Origin: RUG11462 sp045649405
GTDB lineage: Bacteria; Bacillota; Clostridia; Oscillospirales; Acutalibacteraceae
Reading direction: 5' to 3'
Assembly (NCBI GenBank): GCA_045649405.1
Contig: JAZRPW010000016.1
Location: forward strand, 1-64,000
DNA: 64,000 nt
Shown: one piece after another, positions 51,138-60,541 of the stretch
Layout: each line of letters starts with the position of its first letter
Position numbering within the stretch: position 1 is the first letter of the stretch
Notes under the pieces: generated by a model
Told to the model about the DNA's origin: nothing
Database searches by the model: none
The model's input: the letters and a program-made list of their open reading frames with translations, nothing else
Made by a program: the position numbers and the translations under genes

Positions 51138-53062
51138 AGATACTCTCAAAATTTACTAACATTTTAATGTTTGCATTTCTTTATGCACCAATTGCAGTAA
51201 TGGTGTTTTTCTCATTCAACTCTTCAAGTTCCACTTACGTTTTCAAAGGTTTTTCACTTAAATGGTACAAAGAATTGTTTAACTCTTCAATTACCGTTAC
51301 TGCACTTAAAAACACATTGCTTTTGGCAGTGCTTTCTGCAATTATTGCAACTGTTTTTGGCACAATTGCCGCAGTTGGTATTTACAATATGCGCTCAAAG
51401 GCACTCAAAAGCGCAGTAATGGGTGTTACAAACATTCCAATGATGAACCCTGACGTTGTTACAGGTGTTTCATTAATGCTTTTGTTTGTGTTTATTGGCA
51501 GAATGTTTGCATTTTCAAATTCACTTAGTTTTTATTCCCTTTTAATTGCACACATTACATTCAACCTGCCTTATGTTATTTTGAATGTTTTGCCTAAACT
51601 TCGTGCTTGTGGTAACACATTAACAGAAGCGGCGCAAGATTTGGGTTGTACATATTTCCAAGCATTCACAAAGGTTGTTTTGCCAAACATTTCATCTGGC
51701 ATTATTTCCGGTCTTTTGATGGCTTTTACATTATCACTTGACGATTTTGTTATTAGTTATTTCACAAACGGCACAGGTTTTCAAACATTGCCGCTTCTTA
51801 TTTATTCAAAAACTAAAAAAGCAGTTAAACCTGACATTTACGCACTTTCAACAATCATCTTTATTGCCGTGCTTGTTTTGTTGCTTCTTGTTAACGTTAT
51901 TAAAGCAAGAACCGAAAATGTTAAACCAAAAGCAAAACAAACTTCAAAGGCAAAAAGAATTGTTGCAGGTGGTTTAGCACTTGTTTGCGTTTTGGGTGTT
52001 GTTATTTATTCTGTTTCGCCAACAAAAAGTAAATATGATGATTTGATTGCAAAGTTTGAAACTAAATATTCAAGAAAACTTGCCGGCACAACACTTAACG
52101 TTTTCAACTGGGGTGAATATATTGCCGATGGTGTTGACGGCTCGCTTGATGCCATTGAAGTGTTTGAAGAAGCAACCGGAATTTACGTTAATTATGACAA
52201 CTTTGAGTCAAACGAAACAATGTACTCAAAAATCAAAAGTGGTGCTGTTTCTTATGACATTGTTATTCCTTCTGATTATATGGTGCAACGCCTTAAAGAT
52301 GAAGATATGCTTGAAAAACTTGATTTTTCAAAAATCCCAAACTATAAATACATTGATGAAAAATATCAAAATTTGTATTTCGATGAAAACAATGAATATT
52401 CTGTGCCTTACACAGTTGGTATGACCGGTCTTATTTACAACTCAAAAATGGTTAAAGGCAAGGTAGACTCGTGGGAAATTATGTGGGATGAAAAATATGC
52501 AGGCGAGATTTTGACATTTAACAACTCGCGTGATGGTTTTTCAATTGCACAATTCTTGTTGGGGCTTGATGTTAACTCAACAAACAAAGCCGACTGGGAC
52601 AAAGCGGCAGAAAAACTTATTGAGCAAAACCCACTGTTGCAAGCAAGGGTTATGGATGAAGTGTTTACAAAAATGTCGGGTAGCAATGCGGCAATGGCGC
52701 CTTATTATGCAGGCGACTTTTACACAATGTATGCCGACAACAAAGATTTAAAATTCTGTTATCCAAAAGAGGGCGTTAACATTTTTGTTGACTCAATTTG
52801 TGTTCCTAAAAACAACAAAAACTATGAAGCCGCAATGATGTTTATCAACTTCCTTTTAGAGCCTGAAATTGCTTTGCAAAACGCAGAAAGAATTTGTTAT
52901 ACTTCTCCACACACTGCAGTTGTTGATGATGACAGATATTCTTTCAAAGGCGATGAAATTTTGTATCCTTCAGAATATCCAAAAACACAGTTTTATCAAA
53001 ATGTTGATAAAGAAACAAGAAAATATTATGAAAAACTTTGGGAAGAGGTTAAAAGAAATTAG
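51134..53062 (+). CDS. potCD: PotC permease fused to PotD substrate-binding protein
   Basis: 642 aa. Residues 1-260 are the PotC permease with its EAA loop (TEAAQDLGCTYFQAFTKVVLP). A seventh hydrophobic helix at about 277-297 anchors residues 300-642, a periplasmic-type polyamine-binding protein (TLNVFNWGEYIADG, VNYDNFESNETMYSKIKSG, VPYTVGMTGLIYN, AAMMFINFLLEPE). Binding domain and permease in one chain is a known arrangement in Firmicutes. The HAD gene begins directly at the stop. Confidence 0.93.
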   Translation: MKILSKFTNILMFAFLYAPIAVMVFFSFNSSSSTYVFKGFSLKWYKELFNSSITVTALKNTLLLAVLSAIIATVFGTIAAVGIYNMRSKALKSAVMGVTNIPMMNPDVVTGVSLMLLFVFIGRMFAFSNSLSFYSLLIAHITFNLPYVILNVLPKLRACGNTLTEAAQDLGCTYFQAFTKVVLPNISSGIISGLLMAFTLSLDDFVISYFTNGTGFQTLPLLIYSKTKKAVKPDIYALSTIIFIAVLVLLLLVNVIKARTENVKPKAKQTSKAKRIVAGGLALVCVLGVVIYSVSPTKSKYDDLIAKFETKYSRKLAGTTLNVFNWGEYIADGVDGSLDAIEVFEEATGIYVNYDNFESNETMYSKIKSGAVSYDIVIPSDYMVQRLKDEDMLEKLDFSKIPNYKYIDEKYQNLYFDENNEYSVPYTVGMTGLIYNSKMVKGKVDSWEIMWDEKYAGEILTFNNSRDGFSIAQFLLGLDVNSTNKADWDKAAEKLIEQNPLLQARVMDEVFTKMSGSNAAMAPYYAGDFYTMYADNKDLKFCYPKEGVNIFVDSICVPKNNKNYEAAMMFINFLLEPEIALQNAERICYTSPHTAVVDDDRYSFKGDEILYPSEYPKTQFYQNVDKETRKYYEKLWEEVKRN

Positions 53063-53707
53063 ATGATTAAAGCGATTATTTTTGACCTTGACGGAACACT
53101 TTTAAACACAATTGATGACCTTGCAAACTCGGTTAACTTTATGCTTAAAAGTTTTGGGTTCCCTTTGTTTTCGGTTGAAGAGTACAAATACAAAGTTGGC
53201 AATGGAATGAGAAAGTTAATTGAACGCTCATTGCCAAAAGAAGAATTAAACGAAATTCGAGTTGATGAGTGTTTGAAAGTTTTTATGGCGCATTATGACA
53301 AGCACAAAAAAGACAACACCGCACCTTATGACGGTATTGTGAAAACGCTTGAAACTTTAAAGCAAAAAGGCGTTAAGCTTGCAGTTGTCACAAACAAAGC
53401 CCACACAGCCGCAAAGCCGCTTGTAAAAGAAGTTTTTGGTGATGTGTTTGATGAAATTTGCGGGCAAAAAGAAAATGTGCCAACAAAGCCAAACCCACAG
53501 TCAGTTTTTGGCGTTTGTGAAAAATTAAATGTTACACCTGATGATTGCCTTTTTGTTGGTGACAGTGGTGTTGATATGCAAACCGCAAAAAACGCCAAAA
53601 TTCAAGCAATTGGCGTTTTGTGGGGTTTTAGAAAACAAGATGAATTATTGGAAAACGGTGCTGACGTGATTATTTCAGAACCGCAAAAATTATTAGAACT
53701 TTTATAG
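53063..53707 (+). CDS. HAD-family phosphatase, phosphoglycolate phosphatase-like
   Basis: 214 aa. Motif I FDLDGTLLNT (nucleophile Asp), a helical cap domain, motif II VVTNKAH, motif III lysine in PTKPNPQ, motif IV VGDSGVDMQTA. Matches the Gph/PpaX group, which removes phosphate from phosphoglycolate or pyrophosphate; substrate not certain. Its ATG immediately follows the potCD stop, so it is translated from the same message. Confidence 0.88.
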   Translation: MIKAIIFDLDGTLLNTIDDLANSVNFMLKSFGFPLFSVEEYKYKVGNGMRKLIERSLPKEELNEIRVDECLKVFMAHYDKHKKDNTAPYDGIVKTLETLKQKGVKLAVVTNKAHTAAKPLVKEVFGDVFDEICGQKENVPTKPNPQSVFGVCEKLNVTPDDCLFVGDSGVDMQTAKNAKIQAIGVLWGFRKQDELLENGADVIISEPQKLLELL

Positions 53708-53717
53708 AGGTGTTTTT

Positions 53718-55889
53718 ATGAAAAGAACAGTTAAGACAGATTTAACAATTGTCGGCGCAGGTTATGCCGGCATTTGTACAGCAATTGCTGCTGCAAGACA
53801 CGGCTTGCGCGTTGCACTTGTTAATGATAGAGATGTTTTGGGTGGCAATGCTTCAAGTGAGCACAGAATCCATGTAAACGGTGGCGCTATTGGTAGCGCT
53901 TCACTTTACGGTAGAGAAGGCGGTATTGCCGATGAATTAAAAATGTTCACTTTTTATAAAAACCCTAATTATAACCAAAAGAAAGATTATCATTTGTCTG
54001 ATATGGCGCTTTTGGACAAGGTTTTGGCAGAAGACAACATTGAACTTTATTTGGGCACAGTTGTTTATGATTGTGAAGTTGTAGGCGACAAAATTACAAA
54101 AGCTTTTGCCGTTAAACCAAAAACCAATGAAGAAATCACATTTGAAAGTGATTATTTTTGTGATGCTTCTGGCGATGGCATTTTGGCTTTCAAAGCCGGT
54201 TGCGAATTTAGAATGGGCAGAGAAGCAAGTTCAGAATTTGATGAAAGTTTAGCGCCAGAAAAGGCAGATAATGCCGCAATGCCAAGTTGCATTTTGTTCA
54301 CAGTTGCACACACTGGCAAACCGGTTAAATTTATTAAACCTGACTTTGCTTATGACTTAGTAGAAGATGACAAATTAAAATACTTTGACCGCCCAGAAAC
54401 CGACAGAAGATTGCCGGTTACTGCAGATGAATACCAAGGCATTTGGTGGCTTGAAGTTTCTTACCCATTTGACACAATTAAAGATGCAGATGAAATTGAC
54501 TTTGAACTTAAAAAATTGGTTTACGGTTATTGGGATTACATTAAAAATTCTGGCAAATATCCTGACGCTGAAGATATGGTTATTGACTGGATTGCGCCTT
54601 ATGCTTCAAAGCGTGAATCTCGCAGATTTATGGGCGAACATATTTTGACACAAAACGACATTCAAAAAGTAGTTGATTTTGAAGACAAAGTTTCAACTGG
54701 CGGTTGGTCAATTGACGTTCACGACTATCAAGGTATTTATGGCACAGGCAGAACATCTGCTTGGGGTCCTGTTCCTTCACTTTACAGCATTCCTTTCTCT
54801 ATTATGTATTCAAAAGATAAATCTAATTTGTTCTTGGGTGGTAGAATTGCAAGTTGCACTCACATTGCAATGGGCTCAACCCGTGTTATTCAAACTTTAG
54901 GCGCAATGGGCCACGCAGTTGGCGCTGCTGCTTCACTTTGTAAAAAGTACGGCAAAACACCAAGTGAGATTAGACACCAAAACATTTCTGAGTTGCAAGA
55001 CCTTTTGCAAAAAGATGGCCAAAACATTTTGTACAGAGCTGAAGACTGTGGCTTTGTAAATGACGCTAAAATTACTGCAAGCAGTGAAAAGATTTTTGAA
55101 AATACTGAAGACTTAAAATTCATTCCATTTAATGAAAATGCTATTTTGTCTCTTCCTATTTCAAAAAGTTTTACTGGCAAAGTGCAAATTAAAGTTAAAA
55201 ACGAAACTGCCAATGCAACAACCTTGAAATATCGCATTTGTGATGAAAATTCCCCTATTGTTTTCACTTGTGGTGAAACACTCTCAGAGTGTGAAGTTGA
55301 AGTTGCAGACGGGTTTGATGGTTTTGTTGATTTGCCAATTGACCCACACGGCAAGCAACGCGTGTTTGTTGAAGTTTTGAAAAATGAAAACTTGCAAATT
55401 GCAGTAACAGAAAACAGAACACCAGGCGTTCCTTCATTTATGCAAAGTATGTGGCGAGCAAAAAATGAAGATAATGATTTCATTGTTTTTAAAGGTTTTG
55501 AAGAAAATGCTGACACTTACAGCGTGCAAAACATTAAAAATGGTTATTCAAGACCAAACAGAACTGCAAACTGTTGGGTTTCAAACGGCACAGAAAACGA
55601 GTGGTTGGAAGTTGAGTTTAAAGAGCCAACCGACATTAAAAATGTTCAAATTTATTTTGATGCACAGTTTGAAACAGAACATTTTAACAACAAAATCAAG
55701 CAACTTGTTACTGATTACAAATTGACAATTTATTCTGAATCAGGCACAGATGAAATTTTGATGAAAGACAACTATATGGCAAGAAACTCATTTGAAACAA
55801 ATGTTGCAAAGGCAACGAAAATTAGATTTGATTTCATCAAAAACAATGGTGCTAAAAACTTTAATGTTTTCAGTGTTAAAGTATTTTAA
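53718..55889 (+). CDS. FAD-dependent oxidoreductase with C-terminal beta-sandwich domain
   Basis: 723 aa. N-terminal dinucleotide fold VGAGYAGICTAIAAARHG (GxGxxG), DVLGGNASSEHRIHVNGGA and CDASGDGILAFKAGC place it in the FAD_oxidored family. C-terminal part from about 460 has sheet-rich segments ending in NCWVSNGTENEWLEVEFKEP, as in F5/8-type carbohydrate-binding domains. The substrate is unknown; family members often belong to sugar or glycoside breakdown. No signal peptide, so cytosolic. Same direction as the pot genes, 10 nt after the HAD gene. Confidence 0.82.
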   Translation: MKRTVKTDLTIVGAGYAGICTAIAAARHGLRVALVNDRDVLGGNASSEHRIHVNGGAIGSASLYGREGGIADELKMFTFYKNPNYNQKKDYHLSDMALLDKVLAEDNIELYLGTVVYDCEVVGDKITKAFAVKPKTNEEITFESDYFCDASGDGILAFKAGCEFRMGREASSEFDESLAPEKADNAAMPSCILFTVAHTGKPVKFIKPDFAYDLVEDDKLKYFDRPETDRRLPVTADEYQGIWWLEVSYPFDTIKDADEIDFELKKLVYGYWDYIKNSGKYPDAEDMVIDWIAPYASKRESRRFMGEHILTQNDIQKVVDFEDKVSTGGWSIDVHDYQGIYGTGRTSAWGPVPSLYSIPFSIMYSKDKSNLFLGGRIASCTHIAMGSTRVIQTLGAMGHAVGAAASLCKKYGKTPSEIRHQNISELQDLLQKDGQNILYRAEDCGFVNDAKITASSEKIFENTEDLKFIPFNENAILSLPISKSFTGKVQIKVKNETANATTLKYRICDENSPIVFTCGETLSECEVEVADGFDGFVDLPIDPHGKQRVFVEVLKNENLQIAVTENRTPGVPSFMQSMWRAKNEDNDFIVFKGFEENADTYSVQNIKNGYSRPNRTANCWVSNGTENEWLEVEFKEPTDIKNVQIYFDAQFETEHFNNKIKQLVTDYKLTIYSESGTDEILMKDNYMARNSFETNVAKATKIRFDFIKNNGAKNFNVFSVKVF

Positions 55890-55906
55890 TTAAAAATTTC
55901 AAAAAA

Positions 55907-55940
55907 GTTGAGACATTTTCGCATTTTTAACAGTTATATA
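55907..55940 (+). promoter_or_regulatory. ECF-type promoter of cassette B sigma operon
   Basis: GTTGAGACATTTT (55907-55919), 10 bp, ACAGTTATAT (55930-55939). The identical arrangement stands at 58404 before the first BspA-like gene. Confidence 0.7.
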
Positions 55941-55977
55941 TTATAGGAAAGAAAAATAAAAACAGGAAGGCAAAGAA

Positions 55978-56514
55978 ATGTTAGTGTTTTACTTGACTAT
56001 GATAGATAATGAAGAACACAAAAACAGGTTCGAAGAAATCTATCTTACCTATAAAAAGTCTATGCTTAATCTGGCTTTTAGTTATTTAAAAGACAGTTAC
56101 GAAGCAGAAGACGCAGTTCATACTGCCTTTTTCAACATTGCAAAAAACATGTCAAAGATTAACTCTCTTTCACATAATGATGCAAAAAATTATTGTTTTA
56201 AAGCAGTAAAAAACGCATCAATTGATATGTTGAAAAAGAAACAAAAAATTAAAGAAGTTGTTTTAAATGAAACGGTCGCTTGTTCTAATGACCTATTTAA
56301 TGAAATTTGCGAAAAAAGTTCTGTTGAAGCAATAAAAAAAGCTTTGTTGCAACTTGATGAAACATACAAAGATGTTATTACAATGCATTTTTTGTATGAT
56401 ATGAGTGTTGGGGAAATTTCTAAAGTGTTTGGTAGAAACACATCAACAATTAGAACACAACTTTCAAGAGGCAAATCAAAACTTTGTGAATTATTGAAGA
56501 AGGAGGGCTTTTGA
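55978..56514 (+). CDS. ECF-type RNA polymerase sigma factor (cassette B)
   Basis: 178 aa. Region 2 at about 18-80 (EEIYLTYKKSMLNLAFSYLKDSYEAEDAVHTAFFNIAKN) and region 4 at 118-175 (LLQLDETYKDVITMHFLYDMSVGEISKVFGRNTSTIRTQLSRGK). GGAAGG lies 7 nt before the ATG. Controlled, by its own promoter motif, together with the neighbouring BspA-like gene. The anti-sigma gene starts 3 nt after its stop. Confidence 0.9.
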   Translation: MLVFYLTMIDNEEHKNRFEEIYLTYKKSMLNLAFSYLKDSYEAEDAVHTAFFNIAKNMSKINSLSHNDAKNYCFKAVKNASIDMLKKKQKIKEVVLNETVACSNDLFNEICEKSSVEAIKKALLQLDETYKDVITMHFLYDMSVGEISKVFGRNTSTIRTQLSRGKSKLCELLKKEGF

Positions 56515-56516
56515 AA

Positions 56517-58388
56517 ATGTCTAAACTTAATAATGAATTATTAAAGCAAGCATTAGAAATTGTTGCGCAAGAAGAGTTTGAAAGCATTGATAAAGCGCCT
56601 TCTTTTACACCTTCACAAGAGTTTGAAGATAAAATGCAAAAGCTTATTAAAAATGCTTCAAAACCTTATTACAAATTCACTGCAACCGGAATGCGAAGAG
56701 CAATTTGTATTTTTGCCGCTGTCTTTTTGCTTATGTTGTCTACACTTTCGGTTAGCGCAATCAGAGACACTGTTAGCAATGTTTTTGGAAGGGTTTTCTC
56801 TTCTTCATTTAACAGTGCAAACAAAAAGCAAAACGACAAAAAGAAATTCGAAAAACCAGAAACAACAACAAAAGAAAATGTTGATAAATCTAAAGAAAAC
56901 AACAAGAACAGCGCTTATGAAACAATTGATGATGTTTATGAAATTGGGCTAGTGCCAGAAGGTTACGAGTTGGTTGTTTTTGATAGCACAGGTTATGAAA
57001 TAACAACCACATATTCATCTTCAATTAATAAAATTATACTCAAACAGTTTTTAAAAGATTCTTATGAGTTTGATTTTAACCGACAAGAAGCAGAAAAAAG
57101 CGTTGTTGTTTTAAACAACCAAGAATATAAAATTTATACTCACTCTAATAATAGTGAATGTTGTGTTTTTTGGAAAACTGATGAATTTGCATTCACACTT
57201 TCTTGTTCTACAGAGTTCACACAAGATGAACTGCTTGAAATGTGCTTGTCAGTTAGAATAAAGCAAGAAAATAACTACCCGCAAACACTTTTAACCTTTT
57301 ATGAATTGGGCGCTGTGCCAGAAGAATTTAGTCTTGTTGAGTTTACCCCTGATTCTGGTAGCATTGTTTATAACTATGTTTCGGGCGACAAAACAATTAG
57401 ATTTATTCAAAGCATAAAACCGATTAGCGTTGACATTGAAACAGGCGCCACAAAATGGTTAGAATCGCACGATGATAAGGTTTACACCGTTTACAATTGG
57501 GGTTATGGCTACGCTAATAGTGGCTATTATTATGTAGTTTATGAAGGCGAAGAATACGATTTTTCTGTTTATAGCAACCTTTCAAAAAATGAAGTAATTG
57601 ATTTGGTTAAATCTATTAGACAAATTGAAGAAAAGAATTTTCCTAAAAAAATCAAAAAGGTGTATGGTATAAGTGGGTTGCCTGATGGTTTTGGCTTGCT
57701 TGACCTTTACAAAGAAGAGTGTCAAGTTACAACAACCTACTCAGCGCCAAAAGATTTTATTGAGTTAAAACAATACACCAAAGATACATATACAATTGGT
57801 GTTGACATTGTCAATGCAACAAAGAAAACAGAAACAATTGATGAATTAGAATTTGTTGTTTACGAATTCAACAATGGCGATGTTATGCTTGTTTGGGAAA
57901 CTGATGATTATATTTTTTCAATTCGAAGCAGTCTTGAAAAACAACAAATTGCCCCACTTTGCAAGGATTTGAAAAAGCAAAAGGTTGAGTCGGCAGTTAA
58001 GCCAACAACCACTCAAGCAACCACCACAACCAAGAGCGAAGTTGACAGTATTGAAACGGTTTATGAGTTAGGTTTTGTGCCAAACGGCACTGAACTTGTT
58101 GACTATGATGTTGACACAAACACCATTACTTATGTTTATTCTTTAAACAGTGAGACTGTTGTGTTTGTGCAAAGCACAAAAACCGCTTACAACAGTAGCG
58201 TAGACAAATCGACCGCTAAAAAAGAAACAAAAACCTACAACGGCAAGCAATATGCAATTTACAGTTGGGAAACTGGCGAAATTAATGTTGTTTGGAATGA
58301 TGGTGATTATGTTTTCGATTTATATGGTAAATTGAACAAAACTGATGTTTTCAAAATGTGCAATTCGCTAAAAGTTAAAGAAAATTAA
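56517..58388 (+). CDS. membrane anti-sigma-like protein with four DUF4367-like outer repeats
   Basis: 623 aa. Cytosolic N-terminus (1-60), one membrane helix (about 61-83, AICIFAAVFLLMLSTLSVSA), a Lys/Thr linker, then four related repeats of about 115 residues. Each begins with a pattern such as VYEIGLVPEGYELV, FYELGAVPEEFSLV, VYGISGLPDGFGLL or VYELGFVPNGTELV and ends with a DUF4367-like strand-helix (YVFDLYGKLNKTDVF). A Thr-rich stretch separates the third and fourth. Start ATG 56517, with AGGAGG 10 nt upstream. Repeats are presumed signal-sensing; the ligand is unknown. Confidence 0.78.
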   Translation: MSKLNNELLKQALEIVAQEEFESIDKAPSFTPSQEFEDKMQKLIKNASKPYYKFTATGMRRAICIFAAVFLLMLSTLSVSAIRDTVSNVFGRVFSSSFNSANKKQNDKKKFEKPETTTKENVDKSKENNKNSAYETIDDVYEIGLVPEGYELVVFDSTGYEITTTYSSSINKIILKQFLKDSYEFDFNRQEAEKSVVVLNNQEYKIYTHSNNSECCVFWKTDEFAFTLSCSTEFTQDELLEMCLSVRIKQENNYPQTLLTFYELGAVPEEFSLVEFTPDSGSIVYNYVSGDKTIRFIQSIKPISVDIETGATKWLESHDDKVYTVYNWGYGYANSGYYYVVYEGEEYDFSVYSNLSKNEVIDLVKSIRQIEEKNFPKKIKKVYGISGLPDGFGLLDLYKEECQVTTTYSAPKDFIELKQYTKDTYTIGVDIVNATKKTETIDELEFVVYEFNNGDVMLVWETDDYIFSIRSSLEKQQIAPLCKDLKKQKVESAVKPTTTQATTTTKSEVDSIETVYELGFVPNGTELVDYDVDTNTITYVYSLNSETVVFVQSTKTAYNSSVDKSTAKKETKTYNGKQYAIYSWETGEINVVWNDGDYVFDLYGKLNKTDVFKMCNSLKVKEN

Positions 58389-58403
58389 AAATTTTTTAAA
58401 AAC

Positions 58404-58437
58404 GTTGAGACATTTTGACACAAAAAACAGTTGTATT
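58404..58437 (+). promoter_or_regulatory. ECF-type promoter of the first BspA-like gene
   Basis: GTTGAGACATTTT (58404-58416), 10 bp, ACAGTTGTAT (58427-58436). Box for box the same as the sigma operon promoter at 55907. Confidence 0.7.
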
Positions 58438-58490
58438 AGTAGAAGAGCAAAAAACAAACGCTTTTCTAAAATGCAACTGTTTTTCATTTC

Positions 58491-58568
58491 GCAGGGTAAT
58501 TTTTTTGTGACCTCAAAAATGTTTTATTTTCGCAAGACAAAACATTTTCTAATTTTTCTTTACCCTGC
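58491..58568 (+). promoter_or_regulatory. nested stem-loop in the leader of the first BspA-like gene
   Basis: GCAGGGTAA (58491-58499) pairs perfectly with 58560-58568. Inside, AAAATGTTTT (58516-58525) pairs perfectly with 58539-58548. The ribosome site AAAAGGAG follows at 58583-58590. Confidence 0.55.
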
Positions 58569-58598
58569 GTGTGAAAAACGCGAAAAGGAGAAACAAAA

Positions 58599-60491
58599 AT
58601 GAAAAAGATAATTAGTGTTTTATTATGTATGGTGGTGTTGGCTGGCAGTTTTTCTTGTCTGTCGCTTAATACTTTAGCAGAAGAAACCAAATACAAAAGT
58701 GGAATTTATACATACAAAATTAACAACGGCGAAGCAACAATTATAAAAATCAAGAAAAAAACTAAAGGCGACGTTATAATTCCAGAATTTATTGACGGTT
58801 ATCATGTAACCTGCATTGCCGCAAAGGCTTTTAGTTATCGTTACAACATTACAAGCGTTACAATTCCTGATTCTGTAAAAGAAATTAAACCCCGTGCTTT
58901 TATGTCTTGTTTTGGACTAAAAACTATTGTTATTCCAAAATCAGTTTCAAAAATTGGCAAAAACTTTTTGAAATACACCATTTCACTTGAACACATTGAA
59001 GTTGATGAAAACAACGCGTTTTATTGTGATGTTGATGGAATTTTGTTTACAAAAGACAAAACAACTCTCATTAAATATCCAGAAGAAATAAAAGCAAACT
59101 ATTATGAAATTCCTGATGGCACAAAAACAATTGAAGAGTTGGCTTTTAGTTATTGCCAAAACTTGAAAGGCATTAAAATTCCTGACAGCGTTGAAGTAAT
59201 CAACAACTGGGCTTTTGAAACTTGCAATAAATTAGAAAACATTGAGATTTCCAAAAATCTTACCAAAATCGGAACAGGTGTTTTCTTGAACACAAAATTT
59301 GCAAACCAAAAGAAAAACTGGGAAAACAACGTTTTATATATTGATAATTATTTAATTGATTCTGATGGTGTGCACGGCAATTGTGAAATAAAACTAGGCA
59401 CAAAATTAATTGCAGACCATGCTTTTTACTATCAACATGGATTAACAAGTGTAACTATTCCAGAAGGTGTTGTAAGCATTGGCGACTATGCTTTTGGATT
59501 AAGTGAAAGCATTAAAAACATTATCTTGCCTGAAAGTTTGCAAACCATTGGCAAATATGCTTTTGAGTGGACAAAAATTAAAAGCATTTCTATTCCGAAA
59601 AATATTTCAAGCATTGGCGAAGATGCATTTTATATGTGCACTAAATTAAATGAAATTAAAGTTGATGAGCAAAACGAATTTTATTGTGATGAAAATGGCG
59701 TTTTGTTTAACAAAGAAAAAACAAAGCTTTTAGTGTTTCCAAGAAATAAAAAGGTTGAAACCTATGAATTTCCAGAAACCATTAAAACCATTCCAAACCG
59801 CGCGTTGCAATCTTGCCAAAGGGTTGAAAATATTATAATTCCTGATAGCGTTACAAAAATTTATGGGTCTGCTTTTAGCAGCTGCACAAAATTGAAAAGC
59901 ATTACTCTTTCAAATAATTTAACCTTTATTGGAAAATGGGCTTTTTATAATTGCAAATCATTAGCAAGTATTACCCTGCCAAGTAAATTAACCTTTATTG
60001 GCGAATCTGCTTTTAACAGCTGCAAAGCATTAACAACTGTTATAATTCCTGACAGTGTTACTAAAATGGGAAGTTGGGCTTTTGGTGAATGCGACTCTCT
60101 TGAAAGCATTAAACTTTCAAACGGCTTGACCAAAATTGAAGGAAATACTTTTTTTGGTTGTAAAAAACTAACCGACATTGTAATTCCTGAAGGTGTTGAA
60201 ACAATTGGTTACAAAGCATTTTTCTATTGCTCTGCTTTGAAAAATGTTATTTTGCCAACAAGTTTGAAAACAATTGAATCACAAGCGTTTTATGGTTGCA
60301 AAGCTTTAAAAACTGTTACCATTCCAAAAACTGTTGAAAAAATTAAATCACAAGCTTTTGGTTTTCAAAATCATAAAAAATATTACATAAAACCAATTGT
60401 TAAAATTAAAAACTTCTCAATTAAAGGCGCTAAAAATTCTGTGGCTAAAAAATATGCCAAAAAGAACAAACTAAAATTTATTGAAATTTAA
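58599..60491 (+). CDS. secreted BspA-like leucine-rich-repeat protein (first of pair)
   Basis: 630 aa. Signal peptide (1-27, ISVLLCMVVLAGSFSCLSLNTLA), a short N-terminal cap (YKINNGEATIIKIKKKTKGD), about 18 LRR_5 repeats of the type SVTIPDSVKEI / KNIILPESLQTI interrupted by insertions of the form HIEVDENNAFYCDVDGILF and NWENNVLYIDNYLID, and a C-terminal cap (FSIKGAKNSVAKKYAKKN). No cell-wall sorting signal. Predicted to be controlled by the cassette B sigma factor. Ligand or function unknown. Confidence 0.87.
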   Translation: MKKIISVLLCMVVLAGSFSCLSLNTLAEETKYKSGIYTYKINNGEATIIKIKKKTKGDVIIPEFIDGYHVTCIAAKAFSYRYNITSVTIPDSVKEIKPRAFMSCFGLKTIVIPKSVSKIGKNFLKYTISLEHIEVDENNAFYCDVDGILFTKDKTTLIKYPEEIKANYYEIPDGTKTIEELAFSYCQNLKGIKIPDSVEVINNWAFETCNKLENIEISKNLTKIGTGVFLNTKFANQKKNWENNVLYIDNYLIDSDGVHGNCEIKLGTKLIADHAFYYQHGLTSVTIPEGVVSIGDYAFGLSESIKNIILPESLQTIGKYAFEWTKIKSISIPKNISSIGEDAFYMCTKLNEIKVDEQNEFYCDENGVLFNKEKTKLLVFPRNKKVETYEFPETIKTIPNRALQSCQRVENIIIPDSVTKIYGSAFSSCTKLKSITLSNNLTFIGKWAFYNCKSLASITLPSKLTFIGESAFNSCKALTTVIIPDSVTKMGSWAFGECDSLESIKLSNGLTKIEGNTFFGCKKLTDIVIPEGVETIGYKAFFYCSALKNVILPTSLKTIESQAFYGCKALKTVTIPKTVEKIKSQAFGFQNHKKYYIKPIVKIKNFSIKGAKNSVAKKYAKKNKLKFIEI

Positions 60492-60541
60492 AAGTAAAAA
60501 TGTTACAATTATTACAGAAAAGCAAAAAGGAGTGACGTTTA

